Assembly: GCA_003152955.1 (NCBI GenBank)
Contig: PMBQ01000364.1
Span: forward strand, 9,256 to 16,484
DNA length: 7,229 nt
Source: Candidatus Bathyarchaeota archaeon
Lineage (GTDB): Archaea > Thermoproteota > Bathyarchaeia > 40CM-2-53-6 > FEN-987
Direction: 5' to 3'
The position numbers and the translations under genes were made by a program. Every line of letters begins with the position of its first letter. Position 1 is the stretch's first letter. The notes beneath the pieces were generated by a model. That model made no database searches, was not told the origin of the DNA, and saw only the letters and a list, made by a program, of their open reading frames with translations. Shown one piece after another: positions 1 to 6,424 of this stretch.

Positions 1-222
1 ATCCTCACTACTTTACCCGGATAGGCCAGACACATTACGAATTTCCTCTGAACGCCTCTGCTGTGTGAAAGCTTCCTCATTCCGTAGGTTATATGTTTGC
101 AATGCAGTTTCCAGAATTGGAACGGATTGGAGGAGCGAAATGAAATTTGATCTTTTGGCTGGATAAGTCTGGGATTCCTGAGGTCGAATCAGATCAAGGT
201 TCCCGGGAGAGTTCGACACTCA

Positions 223-240
223 AAGTGACGTACCTCACTT
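223..240. promoter_or_regulatory. 18-bp near-perfect palindrome, operator-like
   Basis: AAGTGA and TCACTT arms flank a central self-complementary GTAC, so 16 of 18 positions are symmetric; only the two positions flanking GTAC break the symmetry. The arms are too short and too closely spaced for a strong RNA hairpin. The symmetry fits a binding site for a dimeric DNA-binding protein better. It lies about 190 bp upstream of the best TATA-like element, so it may serve a promoter on either strand or a gene to the left. Function is inference. Confidence 0.35.
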
Positions 241-291
241 CTGCGTTCCCCCACATGACTGAACGGAGGTAGCTCGTTATTGAGGAAGGAA

Positions 292-405
292 ATGGATACG
301 CCTTCCCAAGGTTCGAAAGGTGTCGCCGTTAGGAGAGACATGTTTTTGTTTCTTGAAACTTCGAAGATTGCCCATATTCGACCCCAACACCTTGATCACA
401 TGTAG
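292..405 (+). CDS. Possible 37-residue small protein, unknown
   Basis: An ATG at 292 is preceded directly by a purine-rich GAGGAAGGA (282-290), which resembles an archaeal ribosome binding site but sits very close to the start. The frame gives 37 residues (MDTPSQGSKG... ending IRPQHLDHM) and stops with TAG at 403-405. It is mildly basic, with one short hydrophobic patch (MFLFL, residues 17-21) that is too short to span a membrane. No family is recognised. It precedes the TATA-like elements of the next gene, so it would be a separate unit. A chance open frame of this length is common, and an overlapping minus-strand frame (277-480) is equally unconvincing. Low confidence. Confidence 0.15.
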   Translation: MDTPSQGSKGVAVRRDMFLFLETSKIAHIRPQHLDHM

Positions 406-431
406 CCCTTTCTCTATATAGAATCGCGGCG

Positions 432-440
432 AAATATATA
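432..440 (+). promoter_or_regulatory. TATA-like element upstream of the AbrB-PhoU gene
   Basis: The stretch AAATATATA, together with the nearby CTATATAG palindrome at 414-421, is the most TATA-box-like sequence ahead of the first gene. With the usual archaeal spacing of about 25 bp, transcription would start near 460-465, giving a leader of about 50 nt before the TTG start at 512. A weaker A-rich stretch (483-490) lies at the distance expected for a leaderless transcript, so the true start site is undecided. Confidence 0.4.
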
Positions 441-511
441 ACAGGTCAATACCATGCTGATACCTTTGGTCTAAGCACATCCAAAAAGTATCTTACTAGA
501 GTGAAACATGG

Positions 512-1606
512 TTGGAGATTAGAAAGGTCCAGCGAGTGGGCCATTCGACGTTGACGGTTTCTCTTCCAAGAGACTGGGTCCGACAAGTCGGTTTGAAGCA
601 AGGCGGCGTCGTTACACTCCGGCTCTCCGAGTTCGGGGAACTAGTCGTTACACCCGGAAGTGAAATGGAATCCGAAGAAATGACAATTTGCAAAATCAAT
701 GTAGACTCATGCAATGACCGAGATCTGCTCACTCGCATGATCACCGGAAACTACATTCTGGGCCGCGACACGATCATTGTCTCCTCCACCAAGGAATTAA
801 CTGCTGAACAGCTCAATGAAGTCCGTAACGCGACACGAACTTTGAGCGGTTTAGGCATCGTCGAACAGACACCGCAGGAGGCAGTCATCCAGTGCTTCTT
901 AGACCCGTCCAAGTACCCTATTACTGGACTGCTCGGACGCCTTCACAAAGTGGCCGTATCTATGTTGGAGACTTCGATGCAAGCGTTAATGGACCGAAGG
1001 TTCTCATTGGCATTAGAGGTTCTCGAACTTGAGAATGAGGCCGACCGTCTCTACTGGCTGATCCTCCGTCAGATATTCCGTGCAATCTCCAAGATACCCC
1101 TTTCACGTCATGTGGGAATCGAGTCTGCAACACACGCGGTTGGATACCGCGCCGTCTCCAAATACCTCGAGGAAATCGCGGATTGCAGTGAAGCAATAGC
1201 CAATCTGGTATTGTCGATGGCCGACGAAAAACATACCCTGTTCTCTTCAGTCATCGATGAAGTTTGCAGGTTCGGTGCGGAGACTATCGGAATCACCAAA
1301 GAGGCTATGGACTCGTTCACATTGTTAGATGTCGGCTTGGCCAACCGCATCGTTGACCGCTCCAAACGCGTGGAGGAAACGGAAAGGACCCTCACGGACC
1401 TAGTTGTAGCAACGGTTCAGGACCGCAAAGTCACTTGTGCACTAAGAGGAATCATATCGAATTTAGTCCACATATCCCGCTCTGCTCAAATGGTCTCCGA
1501 AGTAGCCATGAACCGCTATCTTGAAAGCAACAGCGATGTCTGTCAATTCTGGAAAGAGCGGAAGAGCGGGGGAGACGTTCAATACCTAAAGAAGGTCGTA
1601 GCCTAA
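512..1606 (+). CDS. AbrB/PhoU fusion, phosphate-signalling regulator
   Basis: The 364-residue protein begins with a SpoVT/AbrB-type swapped-hairpin DNA-binding domain (residues 1-50, opening MEIRKVQRVG with STLTVSLPRDW). A linker of about 85 residues follows, then two PhoU-like helical bundles (about 137-235 and 245-340). The first bundle carries the acidic E-x-x-x-D pattern (E174, D178) typical of PhoU metal sites, and later helices resemble the family (residues 215-230 and 318-336). PhoU proteins modulate phosphate uptake and signalling. The archaeal AbrB fusion suggests a cytoplasmic transcription regulator that responds to phosphate state. The TTG at 512 is the only usual start codon before the conserved N-terminus, because an in-frame TAG sits at 497-499. 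No strong ribosome binding site is visible, and an out-of-frame ATG at 508 opens a four-codon frame over the start. Its 3' end overlaps the likely N-terminus of the next gene. Domain assignment is firm; the signal sensed is inference. Confidence 0.9.
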   Translation: MEIRKVQRVGHSTLTVSLPRDWVRQVGLKQGGVVTLRLSEFGELVVTPGSEMESEEMTICKINVDSCNDRDLLTRMITGNYILGRDTIIVSSTKELTAEQLNEVRNATRTLSGLGIVEQTPQEAVIQCFLDPSKYPITGLLGRLHKVAVSMLETSMQALMDRRFSLALEVLELENEADRLYWLILRQIFRAISKIPLSRHVGIESATHAVGYRAVSKYLEEIADCSEAIANLVLSMADEKHTLFSSVIDEVCRFGAETIGITKEAMDSFTLLDVGLANRIVDRSKRVEETERTLTDLVVATVQDRKVTCALRGIISNLVHISRSAQMVSEVAMNRYLESNSDVCQFWKERKSGGDVQYLKKVVA

Positions 1607-1689
1607 GACAGTTTTTTGAACCAAAATCATTAGCCATAATCGGTGCATCCGCCACACCAAGCAGAATTGGATACGTAATCGCGGAAAAT
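1582..1689 (+). other. Conserved N-terminal coding extension of the acyl-CoA synthetase, no canonical start
   Basis: In frame with the downstream ATG at 1690, these bases encode a typical opening of the CoA-binding Rossmann domain: FFEPKS, then LAIIGAS and a glycine. Family members normally start a few residues before this motif, so the mature protein should include it. The frame is open from 1525 (after a TGA at 1522-1524) but contains no ATG, GTG or TTG before 1690. A GGGGGAG ribosome-binding-like sequence (1568-1574) lies 7 nt before an in-frame ATA at 1582. In-frame CTG codons occur at 1540 and 1549, and CTA at 1603 overlaps the TAA stop of the upstream gene. Initiation could be non-canonical, or a sequence error could hide the true start. 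Confidence 0.7.
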
Positions 1690-3063
1690 ATGGTTACGAA
1701 TAGTAGAAGAAAATTATTCAAGGGCGAGGTTTACCTAGTCAACCCCAATCACGAGCAAATTCTAGGGCAGAAATGCTATCGATCTGTCTCGGCGATTCCT
1801 GGCAACGTTGAGACCATAGTCGTTGCGATTCCTGCAGCGAATGTCCCTGAGGTCGTCGAAGAGGCAGGAAAAGCGGGAACGAAAGCCGCCATCATAATAT
1901 CTTCAGGATTTGCGGAAATTGGAAATCGAGCGCTGGAACAGCAGTTACTGGAAAGAGCGAGAAAATACGACTTGGCACTCGTTGGTCCAAATTGCCTTGG
2001 GGTATACGACGCCCTAACGGGGATGGATACTCTCTTCCTTCCTGAAACCAAGTTTCTGTCTGACGGGCGCGAAGTGGTGGCAACGCCGCGCCCGAGGCCT
2101 GGATCAATATCCCTGCTCACGCAAAGTGGAGCTTTCGGAGCTGCGGCCCTCGACTACATGGCCGGCCATTGGATGGGAATCCGAGCCTTCGTTAGCTACG
2201 GCAACAGATGCGACGTTACTGAAGACGAATTGCTTGAACACTTCGCGAACGACGACAAAACCAACGTTATCCTCATGTACGTTGAAGGCGTTGCCGACGG
2301 AAGAAATTTCCTCGCTAAGGCTAAGGAGGCAGTGAGGAAAAAACCCATTATCGCTTTGAAATCTGGGAAAACCGACGCTGGAAGGCGTGCGGCTGCCTCG
2401 CACACAGCTGCACTAGCCGGGTCAGACCAAATCTATGAAGGAGTCTTCAGGCAAGCAGGGATCATCCGGGCAAGAAATGTCGAAGAGCTCTTCGACTTCG
2501 GACGCGCACTTGCTCTTCAGCCACCCGGTCATACAAGTAATGCGGCCGTCTTGACAAATGCTGGCGGACCGGGCATAATAGCCGCTGACGCGCTCGAAGA
2601 ATCCGGACTGAAAGTGAACAGTTTCCCTGAACGGCTCTTATCAAAATTCTCCGAATTCAAAGCTAAGAACCTCCTCCTCCCAGTCCTATCAGGGAACAAC
2701 CCGCTAGATCTGACCGCGGAGGCTACTGGAAAGATGTTCGAATTGGCTCTTTCCACGATACTCGAAGAGACAGAAATCGGAGGTGCGGTGGTAATTGCCT
2801 CGCATCATGCTCCAACGATCTTCGATGATGCCGTGGAAATGATTTCACAAGCTGCCCAGGAGCACAGGAAACCAGTCACCGTGTGTGACATTGGAGGCAC
2901 TGAGATGGCTATTGCAATGAGAGCGGGATTTGAGAAAAGAGGCATCCCTTCATATGAAGTGCCAGAGCGAGCTGCCCGTGCACTTTGGGCATTGATCTAC
3001 TATGGAACTTATTTGAGAGACCACGGTGTTCTAAAGGCGCACGCATCACAGATCACCCACTAG
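1690..3063 (+). CDS. ADP-forming acyl-CoA synthetase (acetate-CoA ligase), alpha subunit
   Basis: From the first ATG the protein has 457 residues, but the conserved N-terminus continues about 29-36 residues upstream (see 1582-1689). The order matches the alpha subunit of NDP-forming acyl-CoA synthetases: a CoA-binding Rossmann domain (to about residue 110, with LVGPNCLG at 97-104), a succinyl-CoA-ligase-like domain (about 135-275, with LLTQSGAFG, VSYGNRCD and MYVEG) and a third flavodoxin-like subdomain (about 283-445, with NAGGPGIIAADA). H238 in ASHTAALAG matches the histidine that is phosphorylated during catalysis, and E199 matches the family's glutamate. The family converts acyl-CoA, ADP and phosphate to acid, CoA and ATP, in the cytoplasm. 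No ATP-grasp beta domain follows, so a separate beta subunit is expected elsewhere. The acyl substrate cannot be read from sequence. The ATG at 1690 lacks a clear ribosome binding site and would remove the first beta-strand and glycine loop of the CoA-binding fold. Confidence 0.88.
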   Translation: MVTNSRRKLFKGEVYLVNPNHEQILGQKCYRSVSAIPGNVETIVVAIPAANVPEVVEEAGKAGTKAAIIISSGFAEIGNRALEQQLLERARKYDLALVGPNCLGVYDALTGMDTLFLPETKFLSDGREVVATPRPRPGSISLLTQSGAFGAAALDYMAGHWMGIRAFVSYGNRCDVTEDELLEHFANDDKTNVILMYVEGVADGRNFLAKAKEAVRKKPIIALKSGKTDAGRRAAASHTAALAGSDQIYEGVFRQAGIIRARNVEELFDFGRALALQPPGHTSNAAVLTNAGGPGIIAADALEESGLKVNSFPERLLSKFSEFKAKNLLLPVLSGNNPLDLTAEATGKMFELALSTILEETEIGGAVVIASHHAPTIFDDAVEMISQAAQEHRKPVTVCDIGGTEMAIAMRAGFEKRGIPSYEVPERAARALWALIYYGTYLRDHGVLKAHASQITH

Positions 3064-3077
3064 GATGAGTTCTCCTG

Positions 3078-4241
3078 ATGTCATCTTCGAGTCTATCAAA
3101 GAATGTGGAAGAGCTTCGACGCCAACCCGTCGAATCGTTCCTCTCAGATCTTGTGGAATCACCCTCTGATAGCAGCTTGTCCAAGATAGTGGGCCTGTTT
3201 AGAGAACACGGGATCTACCAAGTGTTCCTGCCTGAGGGAGAGCGATGCGGAATGATCTCTGCTCGGGACGTGTTGAAGACAGCAAACATTGAAGCTACCA
3301 AAGCGGCGGCAATGATGTCGTATGTTCCGGTCATAAGTAAAGAATCCCTTGTGGGTGAGGCTGCTCGCCTGATGATGGACTACCGAATTAGAGCCGTCCC
3401 AATTTCAGACGGACACAAGATCATAGGCCAGGTAAATTCCGTTGACATTCTCACGCAGCTGAAGGGCAAGATAGGTGGAGAGATGCGGGTCACATCACTC
3501 GCCGTGAACGATCCAATTACGATTGAAAGCGAGGCTTCCACCGCCAAGGCAAGGGATCTCATGATACGGAAGCGGATTGACCACTTACCGGTAACCAAGA
3601 TGAAGCGGCTGGAAGGTATGATTACATCTGCCGACATCGTCGCACACATTACTCAACCGGAAAGGCTCGGCAGCAAATCAATGAAACCTGAAGCACGAGG
3701 CGTTTTCGACTTCGCAGTCCAGGACGCCATGGGGAGTAACCCATTGACTTGCTCACCCGACACCGGCGCTGAGCAGGCGCTGAACTTGATTTTGTCCAGC
3801 CCCGGAACCTACATTTTGATCACTCAATGGGAAGAATTGCAAGCAATTGCTACACTTAGGAATTTCATGACATTGATCGCCGAAGCCGAACCCGAGACCA
3901 ATGTCCCGGTCTTCATCGTAGGCCTTCCTGAAGACCCGTTCGAATCTGAGGCTACGAAAGCAAAATTCAAACGAATAGTTAATCAATTGCTCCGAGTTTT
4001 CCCCGACATCATCGAAGCCAGATCAGTAATCAAATCCAAATTCAGCAAGCCTGGCAAAGAACGAGGGCGGTATGAAGTGACAGTTCAAATCAGAACTTCG
4101 AGGAATTCGTATACGTACTCCGAGGAAGGCTGGGACTTACCTGCGGTTTACGACACCATTACGGACAGACTTAAACGACTCATGACACAGAAGCAGAAGC
4201 CTGGCAGACAACGCGAGAGGGAAAGACCGGAAATACTTTAA
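3078..4241 (+). CDS. Four-CBS-domain protein with C-terminal HPF/RaiA-like domain
   Basis: The 387-residue protein holds four CBS repeats, forming two Bateman modules: about residues 17-70, 78-130, 137-193 and 212-269. The first three end in the usual S/T-x(1-2)-D ligand motif (S61-D64, S121-D123, T183-D186). The fourth reads TLRN, with N262 in place of the aspartate. CBS pairs typically bind AMP, ADP, ATP or related nucleotides. The C-terminal part (about 276-374) reads like the ribosome hibernation factor fold (S30AE/HPF/YfiA): a strand, a basic helix (KAKFKRIVNQLL), a strand ending in VIKSKF, then RYEVTVQIRT, a short strand, the GWDLPAVYDTI helix and a strongly basic tail. I infer a ribosome-associated factor controlled by nucleotide binding. 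The ATG at 3078 has a moderate AGGATGA site 9 nt upstream, and the gap from the previous gene is 14 nt. The CBS call is firm; the HPF call rests on pattern matching by eye. Confidence 0.85.
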   Translation: MSSSSLSKNVEELRRQPVESFLSDLVESPSDSSLSKIVGLFREHGIYQVFLPEGERCGMISARDVLKTANIEATKAAAMMSYVPVISKESLVGEAARLMMDYRIRAVPISDGHKIIGQVNSVDILTQLKGKIGGEMRVTSLAVNDPITIESEASTAKARDLMIRKRIDHLPVTKMKRLEGMITSADIVAHITQPERLGSKSMKPEARGVFDFAVQDAMGSNPLTCSPDTGAEQALNLILSSPGTYILITQWEELQAIATLRNFMTLIAEAEPETNVPVFIVGLPEDPFESEATKAKFKRIVNQLLRVFPDIIEARSVIKSKFSKPGKERGRYEVTVQIRTSRNSYTYSEEGWDLPAVYDTITDRLKRLMTQKQKPGRQRERERPEIL

Positions 4242-4256
4242 CAATCTTTCAAAGTC

Positions 4257-4262
4257 AGGAGA
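4257..4262 (+). promoter_or_regulatory. Ribosome binding site that selects the TTG start of ATPase subunit I
   Basis: AGGAGA lies 9 nt before the TTG at 4272, an optimal spacing. It is 27 nt before the first ATG at 4290, which is too far. This favours TTG initiation and the N-terminus MLLPTKMRRVEII, as in related subunits that begin with a short MLLP-type leader. Confidence 0.6.
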
Positions 4263-4271
4263 ATCAGACAG

Positions 4272-6296
4272 TTGCTCTTACCTACCAAAATGAGACGGGT
4301 CGAAATAATCGCCCCTCAAAAGAAATTTGATGAGGTCATGCTCTATCTCCGCGAGCAGAATGCGATAGAGCTACTCGATGTAAAGGAGATGATTAAGGGG
4401 TACGGCGGAGGAGTCACCCCAACAACCGTTTCCGACCGGCTCTACCGGCTCACAACACTCGAATCCAAGATCAATTCAATCGTAACAGCTCTCGGAATAG
4501 GCTCGAAGCTAGCAAGACCCGTAACGGTAGGATTACGCATCTCGGATGAACAAATAGCCGACATTGAGAAACGAGTCACTCAACTCGAACAACAAGTCAT
4601 GTCAACCAGCAGCGAGATCCAAGCTCTGGAATCATTGATCGCGTACGCCGAACAACAGCTTCAAAAGAGCATAGAAGAGATCACGAAGATTGAAAATACG
4701 GACTCACCTGAAGGCAGACACAAACTAGAGGAAATCATAAGCGCCATCTTCCAAATTCTCAAACCCGCTGAGATGAAACTCACTGAGCCAGTTGGGAGCC
4801 TGGTCCAAGCAAAGGCCCTAGAGAACGCAGTCGTGAAAGACATATCGGACAGCGTAGCGAAAATCCTTGCTACAAAACGCGACGAGAGCGCAATAGCCGA
4901 CACCATCACCCAAACGCTGGGGCTGAAGTTGAAGGCTATGGCTAGGAGCGGGCGACTGACGTATGAATCGACGAGCCGAATAGAAGAATCCAAGACGCGC
5001 CTCAAACAATTGAAAGACAAACTCGCTGAGATTGGGCGCGTCGATGGAGAGTACCTGCTGGTTCAGCGTGAGGTCGTGGAAGCTGAGAGGGCGTTCGAAC
5101 AGGCAAAGGGATACTGTGGGAAGACTGAAACCACTTACATGATTGAGGGTTGGGCGCCTACGTCAAAGGTGAACCCCATCAGGTCACAGCTTAGGACGAT
5201 CTGCGCTGACGAGGTAATTATGAAAGATTGGCATAGTCGTGATGCTCCCACTCGTATGCAAAACCCGAAGATTCCGGTCTTGAGTATCTTTGAGAAGCTG
5301 ACAATCGGCTTCGGAGTTCCGAAAAGCGACGAGATCGATCCGACCGTTCTCTGGCTCATAACATATCCGCTCTTCTTCGGATTCATGTTCGGAGACGTAG
5401 GCAATGGACTAGTGGTAATGTTGATCTCGATTATCTTCTACATATACAAGAAACGCGGCCTAGTCATTTCTGACACTGCCTACGGTGGCTTGGGCGGCGT
5501 ATTCAGCATGGTGATCCAAGGATCCCCACTGCTAATACTGAGCGGCGCATCCGCACTCGTGGTTGGCTTTCTCTATGGAACAGTGTTCGGGAACGTCGAA
5601 TGGTTCAAGATGATAACTGGCCTGCCCGGCCCCCTGTGGTTCGAACCATTTGAGAACATCCGGCTCATGCTAAGGTTATCAATTACCATCGGTGTGATAC
5701 ACATTATCTCAGGACTCGTCCTAGACATAGTCAACAAGCTGTACGTCCAGGAATATCGCGAGCTAGTCTCAGGACCGCTTGTGTGGCTCTGGTTCTACGC
5801 CGCCTTTGGAATAACTCTACTTCAATACGGTCTCAGATTTCCGAACTACCTCTTCGACCCACGAAACACAACCGATATCTTCCTGAGGATTGGCGTTCCA
5901 ATGATCGCCATGCTAGTCCTGAAGTTATGGGCAGAAGGGGGCATGGGCTTGATGAATGCATTCGAATCTCTGCTAGCCTCACTATCTCACACCATATCCT
6001 ACGTGCGAATTCTAGCAATGAAATTGATCGATGACGTGTTTCTGCGCCTCTTCCTAGGGGTTTTAGTGACGTTCTCCGCAATGGGAAACCCGCTGGCAAC
6101 TGCTCTTGGCTGGATCCTCTTTGCCGCCTTAACTACGGTGTTGATACTGATATTGGAAACTGCGTTCGTATTCATGCAGTCCCTCCGACTTCACTGGGTG
6201 GAGTGGTTCCTCAAGTTCTACTCCGGGGAGGGGACAGCCTTCAAGCCATACGGGATTGAAAGAGTCTACACCAAGGTCAAAACAGGGATCACTTGA
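4272..6296 (+). CDS. atpI: A/V-type ATP synthase subunit I (a subunit)
   Basis: This 674-residue protein is the membrane stator subunit that forms the proton (or sodium) half-channels against the rotor ring. Length and layout match the family. A cytoplasmic half (1-340) contains long coiled coils (about 90-140 and 233-282) and the EGWAP motif at 292-296. A membrane half (about 355-640) has roughly eight hydrophobic segments. Family signatures are visible: FFGFMFGDVGNGL (368-380), LSHTISYVRILAM (571-583) with R579 matching the essential arginine of yeast Vph1 TM7 (R735), and LHWVEWFLKFYSGEGTAFKPY near the C-terminus. TTG is the chosen start because a good ribosome binding site lies 9 nt upstream. 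It follows the CBS gene by 30 nt. No other ATPase subunit gene follows, so the operon is split. K584, D587 and D588 next to R579 are unusual charges for this helix. Confidence 0.95.
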   Translation: MLLPTKMRRVEIIAPQKKFDEVMLYLREQNAIELLDVKEMIKGYGGGVTPTTVSDRLYRLTTLESKINSIVTALGIGSKLARPVTVGLRISDEQIADIEKRVTQLEQQVMSTSSEIQALESLIAYAEQQLQKSIEEITKIENTDSPEGRHKLEEIISAIFQILKPAEMKLTEPVGSLVQAKALENAVVKDISDSVAKILATKRDESAIADTITQTLGLKLKAMARSGRLTYESTSRIEESKTRLKQLKDKLAEIGRVDGEYLLVQREVVEAERAFEQAKGYCGKTETTYMIEGWAPTSKVNPIRSQLRTICADEVIMKDWHSRDAPTRMQNPKIPVLSIFEKLTIGFGVPKSDEIDPTVLWLITYPLFFGFMFGDVGNGLVVMLISIIFYIYKKRGLVISDTAYGGLGGVFSMVIQGSPLLILSGASALVVGFLYGTVFGNVEWFKMITGLPGPLWFEPFENIRLMLRLSITIGVIHIISGLVLDIVNKLYVQEYRELVSGPLVWLWFYAAFGITLLQYGLRFPNYLFDPRNTTDIFLRIGVPMIAMLVLKLWAEGGMGLMNAFESLLASLSHTISYVRILAMKLIDDVFLRLFLGVLVTFSAMGNPLATALGWILFAALTTVLILILETAFVFMQSLRLHWVEWFLKFYSGEGTAFKPYGIERVYTKVKTGIT

Positions 6297-6328
6297 CACG
6301 TCATTGGTCGAATGCGCGCAAGAAATAA

Positions 6329-6349
6329 CTCGGGCGCACTTCGGCCGAG
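6329..6349 (+). terminator. Weak hairpin after the ATPase gene
   Basis: CTCGG (6329-6333) pairs with CCGAG (6345-6349). After one G-G mismatch, two more CG pairs close a 5-nt loop. It lies 32 nt past the stop codon, but there is no T-run after it, only pyrimidine-rich TTCTTCTTG (6363-6371). It may be a processing or termination aid. Archaeal termination mostly relies on U-tracts, so support is weak. Confidence 0.25.
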
Positions 6350-6356
6350 CCCCATT

Positions 6357-6424
6357 CAGACATTCTTCTTGATCTTGCAGAATCCTCGTTTATATTGAGC
6401 TTTGTCGCTCTCGTACCAGACATT
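6357..6424 (+). repeat. Short direct repeats flanking the TrmB promoter
   Basis: CAGACATT occurs at 6357-6364 and again at 6417-6424, exactly 60 bp apart, and each copy is followed by TGCAG (6376-6380 and 6429-6433). The two copies bracket the TATA box, and the second covers the presumed transcription start. They could be regulator binding sites, possibly for autoregulation. An 8-bp repeat could also be chance. Confidence 0.25.
6389..6396 (+). promoter_or_regulatory. TATA box of the TrmB-family gene
   Basis: TTTATATT is a good archaeal TATA-box match in the 126-nt spacer. The expected transcription start, about 25 bp from its centre, falls near 6417-6420, a few bases before the TTG at 6423. 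That suggests a leaderless or nearly leaderless message and an independent transcript for the regulator. Confidence 0.5.

Larger units (their letters stand above)
1..511. other. Upstream region with no supported gene
   Basis: About 510 bases precede the first confident gene. Frames on both strands are short and none gives a protein I recognise. Two plus-strand frames run in from the left edge and stop at 66-68 and 164-166. Either could be the tail of a gene lying mostly outside the window, but neither has a recognisable motif. The region holds an 18-bp palindrome (223-240), AT-rich promoter-like stretches (414-440) and one small open frame with a Shine-Dalgarno-like sequence (292-405). It most likely contains the promoter and leader of the downstream cluster. 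Confidence 0.6.

Noticed and set aside
1..166. Plus-strand frames entering from the left edge (stops at 66-68 and 164-166), including an ATG at 140 after a strong GGAGGAG
   Set aside because: The pieces have no recognisable domain. The ATG opens only eight codons before TAA. Without the upstream sequence a gene tail cannot be told from chance.
13..219. Minus-strand frame of 68 codons starting with GTG
   Set aside because: No recognisable motif, no well-placed ribosome binding site, and length expected by chance.
201..325. GTTCGA-type stretches suggesting tRNA T-loops
   Set aside because: No matching acceptor, D-arm or anticodon stem could be laid out around them.
277..480. Minus-strand frame of 67 codons opposite the small plus-strand frame
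   Set aside because: No family resemblance, no ribosome binding site, and it overlaps the promoter region of the AbrB-PhoU gene.
1108..1395. Minus-strand long frames inside the plus-strand genes, such as this one and 4661-5020
   Set aside because: They lie antisense to confidently assigned conserved proteins and show no family features of their own.
1612..1617. T6 run as a programmed frameshift site fusing the AbrB-PhoU and synthetase genes
   Set aside because: The run lies after the TAA of the first gene, and the remaining frame has stops at 1599-1601 and 1617-1619. Slippage here cannot join a usable start to the synthetase frame.
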